From assembly GCA_040389045.1 (NCBI GenBank), contig JAZKAT010000003.1, forward strand, positions 5,198 to 69,197: a stretch of DNA of 64,000 nt. Direction: 5' to 3'. The stretch is from UBA5158 sp040389045 (GTDB taxonomy: Bacteria; Pseudomonadota; Gammaproteobacteria; DSM-16500). The notes under the pieces are model-generated. The model did not search any database, had not been told where the DNA came from, and saw only the letters and a program-made list of their open reading frames with translations. This document shows, in pieces, positions 32,083 to 41,134 of this stretch. Numbering within the stretch: position 1 is the stretch's first letter; each line of letters opens with the position of its first letter. The translations under genes were made by a program, and so were the position numbers.

Positions 32083-33522
32083 TTAATTCCCTGTTGGTGG
32101 TTTGTTGCGGGCGGTGGTGACATCAGCGGGTTGCACAACGCTGGCGTTATTGCCCCACGAATTGCGTTCATAAGTGATGACCGCTGCTAAATCATTATCA
32201 TCAAATTGATCTCTGAAGGCTTGCATGGCAGTACCAGGTTTGCCATTCAGTACGCGGTTAAGATGAACGTCCAGCGGCCCAGTCACAATCGGACTGCCTT
32301 TTAAAGCGGGATAAGTCGGCAGCATGCCTTCGCCAGTGGATTGATGACAGACAGCGCAAGTGCCTTCAAATATTTCCTGACCTTTTTTCATTAAATCATC
32401 TTTGGAAACTTGCGCCCCTGCGGCTGCGGGTGCCGCGGCAGGTGCAGGAGCGGCCGCTGCGGGAGCAGATGTTGCAGCAGGCGCAGGAGTTGCTGTTGTT
32501 GGAGCTGCTGTCGGAGCAGGTGTTGCCGCTGCTGGAGCAGGGGCCGCAGCAGCAGGTGCAGGAGTTGCTGCAGGTGGAGCAGGTGTTGCAGCAGGCGCGG
32601 GAGTTGCCGTTGCTGGAGCAGGTGTTGCAGTAGCCGGAGCGGGTGCAGGAGTTGCTGGAGCTGGCGCAGGAGTTGCCGCCGTCGGCGCAGGTTGCGCAGC
32701 AGGAGCTGAAGGTGCCGTCGGTGGTGGCGCAGTGGTAGGAGCGACGACCGCTGCGGGTTTGTCACTGGTTTGTGAAGCCACCCACTTTTTAAAATCCTGT
32801 TCCGACAAGGCAATCACCACAATGGGCATATAACTATGATTCATACCGCACAACTCAGTGCATTGACCGTAATACGTGCCGGGTCTATTGATACGCGCCC
32901 AGGCTTCATTGATATATCCCGGCAATGCATCGCGCTTCACGCCCAGGTCCGGCACCCACCAGGAATGGATAACATCATTAGAAGTCATTAAAAAGCGGAT
33001 TTTTTGATGAACAGGCACCACCATAGGATGGTCCACGGTCCGTAAATATAAGGGACCTTTCTTAACTTTGCCTATGAGTTGATCGTGCGGTGTTGAAGGA
33101 TTACTGAAAAAAGTAATGTGCTCATTTAAATAGTCATAACGCCATTTCCATTGATACCCGGTAATTTTAATCGTGATATCTTCTTTTGTTGTATCATTCA
33201 TACGTCTTAAGACGTTAGTTGCTGGTATTGCCAGCAGAATCAAAATAATTAATGGAATGATAGACCAGGTAATTTCTAGCCAGGTATGTTCGTGGAAATG
33301 TTTGGCATGATAGCCTTTGGATTTACGATGGTAAATAATCGAATACAACATCACGCCAAAAACCAGGATACCGATAGCTACACAGACCCAAAGGATGGTC
33401 ATGTGTAAGACATAAATATCATGGCTTATGGGCGTAACACCTTCCGTTAAGTTATAAGATGAACTAGCGATAGCGCCATCGCTTGCGAGTAGCAGGCTAA
33501 ACAAGTTGAACTGTAGGCGCAT
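32083..33522 (-). CDS. ctaC: Cytochrome c oxidase subunit II fused to cytochrome c by a long Ala/Pro/Thr linker
   Basis: A 479-aa subunit II: signal peptide (about 1-20), two membrane helices (about 38-64 and 84-106), CuA domain with H186, C221, E223, C225, H229 and M232 (C-T-E-L-C-G-M-N-H-x-x-M), then 115 residues made almost only of Ala, Pro and Thr (256-370), and a C-terminal cytochrome c domain with C-A-V-C-H at 389-393. The heme domain would feed electrons to CuA (caa3-like arrangement). The linker is far longer than in typical fusions. AAGGAAGG precedes the ATG. First gene of the operon. Confidence 0.96.
   Translation of the reverse strand: MRLQFNLFSLLLASDGAIASSSYNLTEGVTPISHDIYVLHMTILWVCVAIGILVFGVMLYSIIYHRKSKGYHAKHFHEHTWLEITWSIIPLIILILLAIPATNVLRRMNDTTKEDITIKITGYQWKWRYDYLNEHITFFSNPSTPHDQLIGKVKKGPLYLRTVDHPMVVPVHQKIRFLMTSNDVIHSWWVPDLGVKRDALPGYINEAWARINRPGTYYGQCTELCGMNHSYMPIVVIALSEQDFKKWVASQTSDKPAAVVAPTTAPPPTAPSAPAAQPAPTAATPAPAPATPAPAPATATPAPATATPAPAATPAPPAATPAPAAAAPAPAAATPAPTAAPTTATPAPAATSAPAAAAPAPAAAPAAAGAQVSKDDLMKKGQEIFEGTCAVCHQSTGEGMLPTYPALKGSPIVTGPLDVHLNRVLNGKPGTAMQAFRDQFDDNDLAAVITYERNSWGNNASVVQPADVTTARNKPPTGN
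32413..32757. repeat. Low-complexity (A/P/T) repeat tract inside ctaC
   Basis: About 345 bases encode repeated A-T-P-A-P-A-type units. Related 12- to 18-base units (on the minus strand GCAACTCCTGCACC-like) recur with synonymous changes, which indicates past expansion followed by drift. The opposite strand is also open and reads as Gly/Ala-rich, a by-product of the composition. Confidence 0.85.
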
Positions 33523-33618
33523 GCTGTACCTTCCTTGGTCAGAGCTTGCAGTCTTACATGAAATGAATTACAAATAACTCATTTATAAATTATAACTAAA
33601 TCGGGAAGGTAGCAAAAC

Positions 33619-34581
33619 ATGTCTGATACAGACGCCAATAAAATTAATAATATGGATCTAACCGCTGATCTGGTCAAGGATTTGATAAAAGAACGCCGCC
33701 GGGACCGTTGCTGGCGCAATTTACGTTTTTTTGCGGGTTTTGCTTTATTCCTCGTGGTTGTTATTGGGTTTTTTACCAGTAATAGCCCATCTATGTCTGA
33801 CTCGGAACCGGGCGCCGGGAAAGATTATGTCGCCATGCTGCGTTTAAACGGCATCATTTCCCCGGATTCGAGTTTTTCCGCCGAACAAGTCGTCCCCCAG
33901 TTAAGGCAGGCATTCACTGACAAAGACGCGAAAGGGATTATCTTAGATATTGATTCCGGCGGTGGCACACCGGTGCAGGCGGCTATTATTCATGATGAAA
34001 TTGTGAAGTTAAAAAAGAAATACCATAAAAAAGTCGTAGTGATTGGTGAAGACATGCTTGCCTCTGGAGCTTACTATGTCGCGGTCAGTGGCGATAAAAT
34101 TTATGTGAATGCGAATACTATCACCGGTTCAATCGGGGTGATCATGGCGGGTTTTGGTTTTCCAGAGACTATTAAAAAAATCGGCGTGGAACGCCGCGTC
34201 TATGCGGCGGGTGATCATAAAGACCGTCTAGATGAATTCTTGCCGGTACAAGCTGACGATACGCAAAAAATTCATAATGTGTTAGATGAAGTGCATACCA
34301 ATTTTATTCAAGTGGTAACGGCAGGACGGCAGGGTAAATTGGTCGGTGATACCAAGGAAATTTTTTCCGGTGATTTCTGGACGGGTGAATCAGCGGTGAA
34401 ATTAGGCTTGGCGGATGGCTTGGGTAATCTGTGGGATGTGATGCAAAATGAATTTAAAGTATCGCGGTTTAAAGATTACACCGCGGAAGGCGACATTATA
34501 AAAACGCTGGCGAATAAGATGGGTGCCATGCTGGGTTTACCACTGAGAAGTGAGCAAATGCGGTTGTTTGAGAAGTTTTAG
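33619..34581 (+). CDS. sppA: Signal peptide peptidase SppA-like, S49 family
   Basis: A 320-aa single-domain S49 protease anchored by one N-terminal helix (about 35-54). The catalytic Ser is S149 (L-A-S-G-A-Y-Y) and the general-base Lys is K201 (A-G-D-H-K-D), the short 36-kDa SppA pattern. N-T-I-T-G-S-I-G-V (166-174) forms the oxyanion region. It degrades signal peptide remnants or other membrane peptides at the periplasmic side. It is divergent from the cytochrome oxidase operon and apparently monocistronic, ending just before a family 1 repeat. Confidence 0.93.
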   Translation: MSDTDANKINNMDLTADLVKDLIKERRRDRCWRNLRFFAGFALFLVVVIGFFTSNSPSMSDSEPGAGKDYVAMLRLNGIISPDSSFSAEQVVPQLRQAFTDKDAKGIILDIDSGGGTPVQAAIIHDEIVKLKKKYHKKVVVIGEDMLASGAYYVAVSGDKIYVNANTITGSIGVIMAGFGFPETIKKIGVERRVYAAGDHKDRLDEFLPVQADDTQKIHNVLDEVHTNFIQVVTAGRQGKLVGDTKEIFSGDFWTGESAVKLGLADGLGNLWDVMQNEFKVSRFKDYTAEGDIIKTLANKMGAMLGLPLRSEQMRLFEKF

Positions 34582-34633
34582 AGCCGGTGAAATAAACCAT
34601 GTCATGTCAGTAAACATTCCCGTACTGACCCAC

Positions 34634-34706
34634 CTGTCATTCCCGCGCAGGCGGGAATCCATTCCTAGAGGCTCACAATGGATTCCCGCCTGCGCGGGAA
34701 TGACAG
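34634..34706. repeat. Palindromic repeat family 1, full two-arm copy (short core)
   Basis: The two inverted arms (CTGTCATTCCCGCGCAGGCG / CGCCTGCGCGGGAATGACAG) enclose a shorter core with GCTCACAATGG before the right arm. Located between convergent sppA and the lipoprotein gene. Confidence 0.92.
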
Positions 34707-34746
34707 TCGAGGGCTTTCATTGTCATGACCACATGACAGTAACAAA

Positions 34747-36087
34747 TCAATACTTCGTATAATCCACATTCGAATGCTTGCGTTTATGATAAGTGTGACT
34801 TCGGCTATAACTGCCGAAATTACCCTCATCCTTGTAATTCATTCTGCGTGGATAAGCTTCACCCTTAAACGCAGGGGTTTTGCATGCCGCCAGTGGCGCG
34901 GGTACCGGTACTGGGCAATTATCATTGAAGATAGGTACGATAATGCCGCTGCCGCTAGTATAGCGTGACACGACATTGGGTGAACCAAAGAAGTAAATGC
35001 TGCTGTAGTCGGACGCATTGGCAAATAGTTTTGATTGCGGGTAAACATTGGCGTGTGCATTACCGCGAGTAGTGACATAGGCATTATCGACGCGCAGGTA
35101 CTTGCCTTCAAAACGCGAACTGCCATCCGCTTCAAGATCAATATTTCTGGCCGCCCCGGCCAAACCTAAATGTGCCTGGTCATGCAAGGTAATATAAATA
35201 CCACCACTGGACACCCAATAGAGATAGACGCGGCTGCTGCCTTTCACCGTAATTTTCCGCAGATTGGCATAACCCGCCAGGGCTGTTATACCCGACCCGG
35301 TCGAATTGATTTTCACGCCATCCGTATCCACACCAATCACATTAATCGTGCCGGCGCCCTGTTTGGTGATATTACGCAAGCCAATATGGCCGCTAATGTT
35401 GATGTTACCGTTGTTATCAATGAGATCCAGCTCAGGTGAATAAGCGCCTATGATGCTGATTGTGCCGGGACCGTTTTGGGTGACACAAGTCACATTCATG
35501 TTACCCGTCAATAAAATTTCATTTTTGGCGGTCGATTTAACCGTAAGCCCCATACTCGTAATATCTTTACCTTCAATGAAGTTTGCCCCATTGGCGGTAA
35601 GACTTTGTAATTCATGGATACCCATGCGAATAATGATTTGGCTGTTGCCACAACTGCTGCGGGAACAATCCGAGGCGGGATGGATGCTGATCTGGGACCC
35701 ATTAATATCAACAGCTACGTGACGCGCGGCTTCATTGGGGCCAAGAATAAATAAACTATTGTGAAGCTGGCGACCATAAATTTCTATTCTGTATGGCCCT
35801 GATACAACAATGTTAGTGAAATCGGGTACGCGCACCGTCATTGCGGTGATGGCGGCGCCATCGGGAGCGTGTACGGCATATTCATTAAAGCTGCGTGGTT
35901 CGTCGGTGTAAAACCATCTGTCTGCGTGACTGGTCCAAACGTTAGGATCAAGATTGATACGGCCTAACCAGTTTTCCTGCATTTGATTTTGGGCGAGTTG
36001 CTTTTTGTAAGAAGCTTGGTTAGAGGCGCAGCCGGCCAGAAATAAAAAGCAGAGGCAGGCGATAACAAGCAAGATTGATTTTTTCAT
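34747..36087 (-). CDS. Lipoprotein with GIN-type (DUF2807-like) beta-solenoid domain
   Basis: A 446-aa protein with a type II signal peptide; the lipobox L-A-G-C places the lipidated Cys at residue 20. The body (about 65-370) consists of short repeated beta strands with N-G-x-I-x-I and G-A-G-T-I-N-V-I-G patterns, as in the head-GIN/DUF2807 family of putative adhesins. The C-terminal 50 residues are Tyr/Ser/His/Lys-rich, unlike the rest. Probably anchored to the outer membrane. Function in the family is unproven. It appears monocistronic, and a family 1 repeat lies beyond its 3' end. Confidence 0.8.
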   Translation of the reverse strand: MKKSILLVIACLCFLFLAGCASNQASYKKQLAQNQMQENWLGRINLDPNVWTSHADRWFYTDEPRSFNEYAVHAPDGAAITAMTVRVPDFTNIVVSGPYRIEIYGRQLHNSLFILGPNEAARHVAVDINGSQISIHPASDCSRSSCGNSQIIIRMGIHELQSLTANGANFIEGKDITSMGLTVKSTAKNEILLTGNMNVTCVTQNGPGTISIIGAYSPELDLIDNNGNINISGHIGLRNITKQGAGTINVIGVDTDGVKINSTGSGITALAGYANLRKITVKGSSRVYLYWVSSGGIYITLHDQAHLGLAGAARNIDLEADGSSRFEGKYLRVDNAYVTTRGNAHANVYPQSKLFANASDYSSIYFFGSPNVVSRYTSGSGIIVPIFNDNCPVPVPAPLAACKTPAFKGEAYPRRMNYKDEGNFGSYSRSHTYHKRKHSNVDYTKY

Positions 36088-36176
36088 AGGTTCCCTCTAT
36101 GACGCACTGATCCGAATTATTCGAATTTACCATAAGCGTAGTGGTATGGAAAAGTGAAAAAGCTTAACGCAGTCAT

Positions 36177-37784
36177 TTACTTATCAGATTGTTTGCCTAA
36201 TACGTATAAATGACCATAAACCGGCTCATTGTTTTGTTGGCGAGTAACGGTTTTTTGATAATACAGAACTTTGAAATTATGTTGCTCCGCCAGGGAATCG
36301 ATATAGTTTTTTTGATGGGAAAAACGTCCGGACTGATTCATGGTGTAGTCTGTCTGGTCAGTGATTTCGGTATTGAAAGCAAACAATCCCGCATTACGCA
36401 ACGCTGCCGCCGCGCCGGTGAAGATAGTCGTCAAGTCGCCAACATAGACTAGCGCGTCAGCGGCAATAATGAGGTCGTAAGCCTCCTGCTGCTGGTTTAA
36501 AAAAGTAGCGATATCGCTTTGGATTAACTGGGTATAAATATTTTTTTCCGCGGCTACCGCCAACATTTTTTCGGACAGATCCACACCGGTTAAGGTTTTT
36601 GCCAGCGCTTGAAAGGGTACGCCAGCCAAACCAGTGCCGCAACCCAGATCCAGGATATCCATTGGCTTGCGTCTATTATTGCTTACCTGACCGACCGCGT
36701 CATATAGCAAAGTCGGGACCTTATAATCCAGACCTTGTAACAAATGTAATTCGTAATGATCAGCATAAGCATCAAATAAATTGGTAATGTAGTCCGGCGG
36801 AGAAGCCAGCAGGCGCTGGTCCTGGGACAGCATAGTGACAGTGTATTGAATGGCTTTATTATCCGGTTGCAAACGCAGTGCTTCACGAAAATGCTGTAAG
36901 GCAAAGCCTAAATGGTTTTTAGCGAGGAAGGCGACCGCGATATTATTTTGCGCGCCAAATAAGTCAGGATTAATTTTTAAAGCGCGTTGATAATTTTGGA
37001 TTGCACTATCAGTGTGCCCTTGCTGCATGTTGATGACACCCAGATTAAAAAGTATTTGGGTATCGTCAGGAATAATTTCCACCGCTTTTAGATAATGTTT
37101 TTTAGCTTCATTTAACATGCCCAGTTTTAAATAACAGGTTGCCAGATTGGTCTGTGTTTCAAAATGGTGGGGATGATGTTCATCAATAATTAAAAAATGC
37201 GGCAGCGCTGGTTTAAGCTGGCCTTCGGCAAGCAAAAGCGTGGCAAGTTGAAAATTCGCCGCGGCGTGTAACGGTGCTTGTTGCAGTAGCTTTTCATAAG
37301 TCGTGATGGCTGCGGTAGGGTCGAGCTGACGGGTGTAAGCAAGGCCGAGGTTGTAATAAGCATCGAGAAAGTTTGGCTGTTTTTCAATGGCCAGTTGATA
37401 ATAGTGGATGGCGTCAGTTAAATTTTCCTGCGCGAAATAAACGGTGCCTAAATTATTTAACGCCGAAGCATAATCTGGTTTGAGGGTAATGGCTTGATGG
37501 AAAGCGTCAGCGGCTTGCGCGAATAAACCCTGGGATTTTAACGCATTGCCTAAATTCAAATACAATATGGGATTTTCGGGATCGTGTTTAATCGCTTGTT
37601 GAAAATAATCCGCGGCGGCGGTGAAATCATCCGACTGCGCGGATAAAATTCCCATCGCGTGTAATATTTCACTATTGCTGGGGTCACGGCGCAAGATAGC
37701 TAGATAAGCTGTTTTTGCCGCGTCAAACTGACCGTCTATATGTAATTCACGCGCCTTGGCGACGGCGGTGTCAGTTTTTTTCAT
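36177..37784 (-). CDS. TPR-repeat protein with C-terminal SAM-dependent methyltransferase
   Basis: A 535-aa fusion. Residues 5-320 hold about nine tetratricopeptide repeats (for example N-P-I-L-Y-L-N-L-G-N-A-L; Y-x-x-A-L-x-x-x-P). Residues 365-530 hold a class I methyltransferase: motif I M-D-I-L-D-L-G-C-G-T-G, then L-T-G-V-D-L-S. The TPR part likely binds a protein partner and the C-terminal part methylates it or a small molecule; the target is unknown. The start overlaps the stop of the elaA-like gene by 4 bases. Confidence 0.88.
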   Translation of the reverse strand: MKKTDTAVAKARELHIDGQFDAAKTAYLAILRRDPSNSEILHAMGILSAQSDDFTAAADYFQQAIKHDPENPILYLNLGNALKSQGLFAQAADAFHQAITLKPDYASALNNLGTVYFAQENLTDAIHYYQLAIEKQPNFLDAYYNLGLAYTRQLDPTAAITTYEKLLQQAPLHAAANFQLATLLLAEGQLKPALPHFLIIDEHHPHHFETQTNLATCYLKLGMLNEAKKHYLKAVEIIPDDTQILFNLGVINMQQGHTDSAIQNYQRALKINPDLFGAQNNIAVAFLAKNHLGFALQHFREALRLQPDNKAIQYTVTMLSQDQRLLASPPDYITNLFDAYADHYELHLLQGLDYKVPTLLYDAVGQVSNNRRKPMDILDLGCGTGLAGVPFQALAKTLTGVDLSEKMLAVAAEKNIYTQLIQSDIATFLNQQQEAYDLIIAADALVYVGDLTTIFTGAAAALRNAGLFAFNTEITDQTDYTMNQSGRFSHQKNYIDSLAEQHNFKVLYYQKTVTRQQNNEPVYGHLYVLGKQSDK

Positions 37785-38233
37785 GGTGTCACCAGACGCA
37801 TTTTGGTATGGATAATACCATCTTCATCATAAGGTTCACCTTCCGGTTGAAAACCGAATGACATGTAGAATTTTTTTAAATAAATTTGCGCGGAAATGAC
37901 TACCGGCATTTGATTATTTTGTTCTTGCAAATAGTTCAGTGCCTGAGTTACCGCCTGTTTGCCAAGACCTTGGCCGCGCACGGTATTTTTTGTCACGATA
38001 CGGCCTATGCTGACCCAATCGGGGTACTGCGGGTTGACCGGCAAGACCCGTGCGTAAGCGACTAGCGTCTGGTCTTGCAGACCTAGTAAATGCATGGCGA
38101 GTTGGTCTTGATCATCCAGGTCCTGCCATACACAGTTTTGTTCGACGATAAAAACTTCGGCACGCAATTTTAATATTGCATACAGTTCTCGCGTAGTTAA
38201 ATCGTTAAAGCTGCGCCATTGCCAATTTAACAT
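37781..38233 (-). CDS. elaA: GNAT acetyltransferase, ElaA family
   Basis: A 150-aa protein with the ElaA N-terminal signature (L-Y-A-I-L-K-L-R-A-E-V-F-I-V-E-Q-N) and acetyl-CoA loop G-R-I-V-T-K-N-T-V-R-G-Q-G-L-G. ElaA proteins are small acetyltransferases of unsettled substrate. First gene of a two-gene operon with the TPR-methyltransferase; divergent from aroA, with 69 bases between the starts. Confidence 0.9.
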   Translation of the reverse strand: MLNWQWRSFNDLTTRELYAILKLRAEVFIVEQNCVWQDLDDQDQLAMHLLGLQDQTLVAYARVLPVNPQYPDWVSIGRIVTKNTVRGQGLGKQAVTQALNYLQEQNNQMPVVISAQIYLKKFYMSFGFQPEGEPYDEDGIIHTKMRLVTP

Positions 38234-38302
38234 GGTGATTCTCGTATTCGGGGATAAATCATCTATAATCCGTCATCGCAACATTCTAAGGATTAATGGG
38301 TA

Positions 38303-39571
38303 ATGAGACAATCAATTCGCGCCGCGACGCAGCCGATTGCGGCACAACTGAGTTTGCCAGGTTCAAAAAGTATAACCAACCGCGCCTTACTGCTGGCCGC
38401 GCTGGCTAAGGGTAAATCAACCTTATCGGGCATGTTATTCAGTGATGATACGCGAGTATTCGCCGCGGCTTTGCGGCAGCTGGGGGTGGCGATTGAATTT
38501 GATGAATCAACCAGGATGGCAGAAATTACGGGGTGCCAGGGAAAGTTTCCAAAAGTACAGAGTAAAGTATGGTGCGGGGATGCCGGTACGGCGGCGCGAT
38601 TTTTAGTGCCAGCATGTGCAGCGGCAGGCGGCACTTATCATTTTGACGGCAGTGTGCAATTACGCAAACGGCCATTAGCACCATTACTCGCTAGTTTGAC
38701 CCAGCAAGGCGCTGTGGTCAGTGCCGGGCAACTGCCGCTGACAATGGATAGCGCGGGTAACTTATCGGGCGGGGTGCTGACAGTAGATGGCAGACAGAGT
38801 AGCCAGTTTACTTCGGGATTATTGTTGGCGGCGCCATTTTTTAAAAATGCCTTAACGCTCAACACTAGCGATGTAGTCAGCGCACCGTATGTGGTGATGA
38901 CCGGCGCAATGATGCGGGAATTTGGCGCCGACGTGACGTGGGTGGATGAGGAATGCATCCGGGTTGGGGTAGAAAGCCAATATGCAGGGCGTCACTATAC
39001 CGTGGAACCGGATTGGTCGACGGCTTCGTATTTTTTTGCCGCGGCGGCGGTGACGGGTGGCTCAATTAGAATTGACAACATGCAGCGTCAATCATTGCAG
39101 GGTGATAGTCAGTTTTTAACGGTGTTAGAACAAATGGGTTGTGTGGTTACTGAAAATCCTCACAGCCTGCAAGTACAAGGCCCGGCCGTGCTAAAAGGGG
39201 TGAGTGTCAACATGCGGGATTTTTCTGATACGTTTATGACATTGGCGGCCCTGGCTTGTTTTGCGGATTCACCAACGACGATTACGCACATTGGTCATAC
39301 GCGGTTGCAAGAATCAGATCGAATTATGGCGATGGGTAAAAATCTGCAAAAGTTAGGGGTTCAGGTGGAAGAAGGGGGTGACTGGTTGAGAATTTTTCCG
39401 GGTGTGCCGCGGGCTGGTGTAGTGGATAGTTTTGGGGACCATAGAATTGCGATGGCGTGTGCGCTGATCGGCTTGCGTGTGTCGGGCATTGAAATTAATG
39501 ATGCAAGCTGTGTTGCCAAGACTTGTCCGGATTTTTTTGAAAGGTGGCAGACACTCAGTCATGCCACCTAA
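38303..39571 (+). CDS. aroA: 3-phosphoshikimate 1-carboxyvinyltransferase (EPSP synthase)
   Basis: AroA joins PEP to shikimate-3-phosphate, the sixth step to chorismate. The 422-aa product has L-P-G-S-K-S-I-T-N-R-A near 18-28, G-D-A-G-T-A-A-R-F near 93-101 and the C-terminal D-H-R-I-A-M-A near 381. G-D-A-G-T-A-A, with Ala following Gly in the PEP-binding loop, is a variation seen in some glyphosate-tolerant class II-like enzymes; I have not assigned the class. Its stop overlaps the convergent pcnB stop by 4 bases. Confidence 0.95.
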   Translation: MRQSIRAATQPIAAQLSLPGSKSITNRALLLAALAKGKSTLSGMLFSDDTRVFAAALRQLGVAIEFDESTRMAEITGCQGKFPKVQSKVWCGDAGTAARFLVPACAAAGGTYHFDGSVQLRKRPLAPLLASLTQQGAVVSAGQLPLTMDSAGNLSGGVLTVDGRQSSQFTSGLLLAAPFFKNALTLNTSDVVSAPYVVMTGAMMREFGADVTWVDEECIRVGVESQYAGRHYTVEPDWSTASYFFAAAAVTGGSIRIDNMQRQSLQGDSQFLTVLEQMGCVVTENPHSLQVQGPAVLKGVSVNMRDFSDTFMTLAALACFADSPTTITHIGHTRLQESDRIMAMGKNLQKLGVQVEEGGDWLRIFPGVPRAGVVDSFGDHRIAMACALIGLRVSGIEINDASCVAKTCPDFFERWQTLSHAT

Positions 39572-40992
39572 ACCTGTGTATTCTGCTGTGCTTTTTTCTT
39601 ATGTCTGGGTTTGTGGAATTTGCGTTTTTTGCGTGGTTGCGCGGTGCGGGCGACGGCTTTGATCAAGATTTCGCGTTGTTCAAGATCACTATCATGAAAT
39701 TGTACCCACCAGCCGCTGAGTTCCTGTATGTCTTCCCCAGCCCCTGCTCGCAAAATCAATAAATCAAATGCGGCGCGGAACCGCGGATGGTCCAGCAAAC
39801 GATGTGGCGCCGAGCCATAACGACACGTCAAACGATGTTGCAGGAAACAGATTTCCTGGATCGACATGATTAAACGGCGTGGTATGGTTAATGATTCAGT
39901 TTGTTGACGTAATACTTGTTTCAAAGCTTTTTCATAAGCGACGTGAGTAGGCAAGCCTTCGGTAATGATTTTTTGGACCATGATATACACTGGCTGCCAT
40001 AAAAATACCGCAAACAGAAAAGCGGGCGAAAGATGCTTGCCCGCTTTCGTGCGTTCATCCGTATCGGCCAAAGCGGCTTCGAGTAATTTTACTGTTTCCG
40101 GATGGTGCGCCAGAACTTCGGCGGTTTGGGGAAATAATTGTTTGAACAGGGCATATTTTTGTAACAATTTAAAAGTCGGCAGCGTCGCGCCTTCTTGAAA
40201 AAACTTCAGCACTTCTTGAAATAATCTAGCGGGCGAGACATGCGCTAACAAATTACTTAACGCATAAATTTGCGCTTCTGTTTCCGGGTGGATAGATAAA
40301 TTTAATTTGCCGACAAAGCGTATGGCTCTTAGTAATCGAACCGGGTCTTCATGAAAACGTAACACAGGATCGCCAATCATGCGCAATCTCGTGGATTTCA
40401 AATCTTCAATACCGCCGGTGTAATCCAGCACGGAAAAATCCGCGATATTGTAATACAGTGCATTGATAGTGAAGTCACGGCGCCAGGCATCATCTTCTAT
40501 GGTGCCATACACATTGTCGCGAATAATCATGCCATGTTCCATGCGGCCATGTTTTTCTTCGCCTTGTTTGTGATGGGTACGGAAGGTGGCAACTTCAATA
40601 ATTTCCTTACCAAAAACAATATGGGCGAGCCGGAAACGTTTACCAATCAAGCGGCAGTTTCGAAAAAGTTTGCGAACTTCTTCCGGCAGAGCATTGGTGG
40701 CAATGTCAAAATCTTTGGGCTGTCTATCCAAAAGTAAATCGCGCACGCAGCCGCCGACTAAAAAAGCGGTGAAACCAGCGGTATTTAACCGATAAAGAAC
40801 TTTTAGCGCATTCGGATTAATCATCGTGCGCGAAATTTTGTGTTCACTACGCGGGATAATCACAAGCTCTAGGGGTTTTTCTGTAGCGGACTGATTTTTA
40901 GCAAAGTTTTTTAAAAAACCTTTTAACAACTTAATAATTTTCTGATCCTCATTAAACTTAACTGACCCATGTTGAAGTGCGTATGATACCAC
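39568..40992 (-). CDS. pcnB: Poly(A) polymerase I
   Basis: PcnB adds poly(A) tails to RNA 3' ends, marking them for decay (with PNPase, encoded at 10.3 kb). The 474-aa product has an N-terminal region with I-P-R-S-E-H-K-I-S-R, typical of PcnB rather than CCA-adding enzymes, followed by the nucleotidyltransferase core G-G-C-V-R-D-L-L-L and D-F-D-I-A-T (about 79-101), E-D-x-x-R-R-D-F-T-I-N-A, an RNA-binding domain, and a basic Arg/Lys-rich tail. The GTG at 40992 is the only long start without losing the N-terminal motif. Ends overlap aroA tail to tail. Confidence 0.94.
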   Translation of the reverse strand: MVSYALQHGSVKFNEDQKIIKLLKGFLKNFAKNQSATEKPLELVIIPRSEHKISRTMINPNALKVLYRLNTAGFTAFLVGGCVRDLLLDRQPKDFDIATNALPEEVRKLFRNCRLIGKRFRLAHIVFGKEIIEVATFRTHHKQGEEKHGRMEHGMIIRDNVYGTIEDDAWRRDFTINALYYNIADFSVLDYTGGIEDLKSTRLRMIGDPVLRFHEDPVRLLRAIRFVGKLNLSIHPETEAQIYALSNLLAHVSPARLFQEVLKFFQEGATLPTFKLLQKYALFKQLFPQTAEVLAHHPETVKLLEAALADTDERTKAGKHLSPAFLFAVFLWQPVYIMVQKIITEGLPTHVAYEKALKQVLRQQTESLTIPRRLIMSIQEICFLQHRLTCRYGSAPHRLLDHPRFRAAFDLLILRAGAGEDIQELSGWWVQFHDSDLEQREILIKAVARTAQPRKKRKFHKPRHKKKAQQNTQV

Positions 40993-41089
40993 TTCTTGTT
41001 GCTTCGTATCTATGCAAAATAGTGGTGGAGACGGCAGTGGGAGGGTATGGGCCGTATTCTTAGATTAATCAATTAGTTATGCTGAAAGC

Positions 41090-41122
41090 ACCCCTCACCC
41101 GCCGCAGGTGGCGGGTGAGGGG
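41090..41122. repeat. Palindromic repeat family 2, short hairpin form
   Basis: CACCCCTCACCCGCC, loop GCAGGT, GGCGGGTGAGGGGT: a 13-bp-plus perfect stem. It lies in the pcnB upstream region and just beyond the end of the unknown gene at 41135, for which it could act as a terminator-like structure. Confidence 0.8.
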
Positions 41123-41134
41123 TATTAAAAATTA

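Noticed and set aside
32402..32833. Long plus-strand open frame reading as Gly/Ala/Val repeats (143 codons)
   Set aside because: It is the reverse complement of the Ala/Pro/Thr linker of ctaC; low complexity keeps all frames open.
34550..34762. Plus-strand open frame across the repeat after sppA
   Set aside because: Its central part is only repeat translation; no ribosome-binding site and no family pattern.
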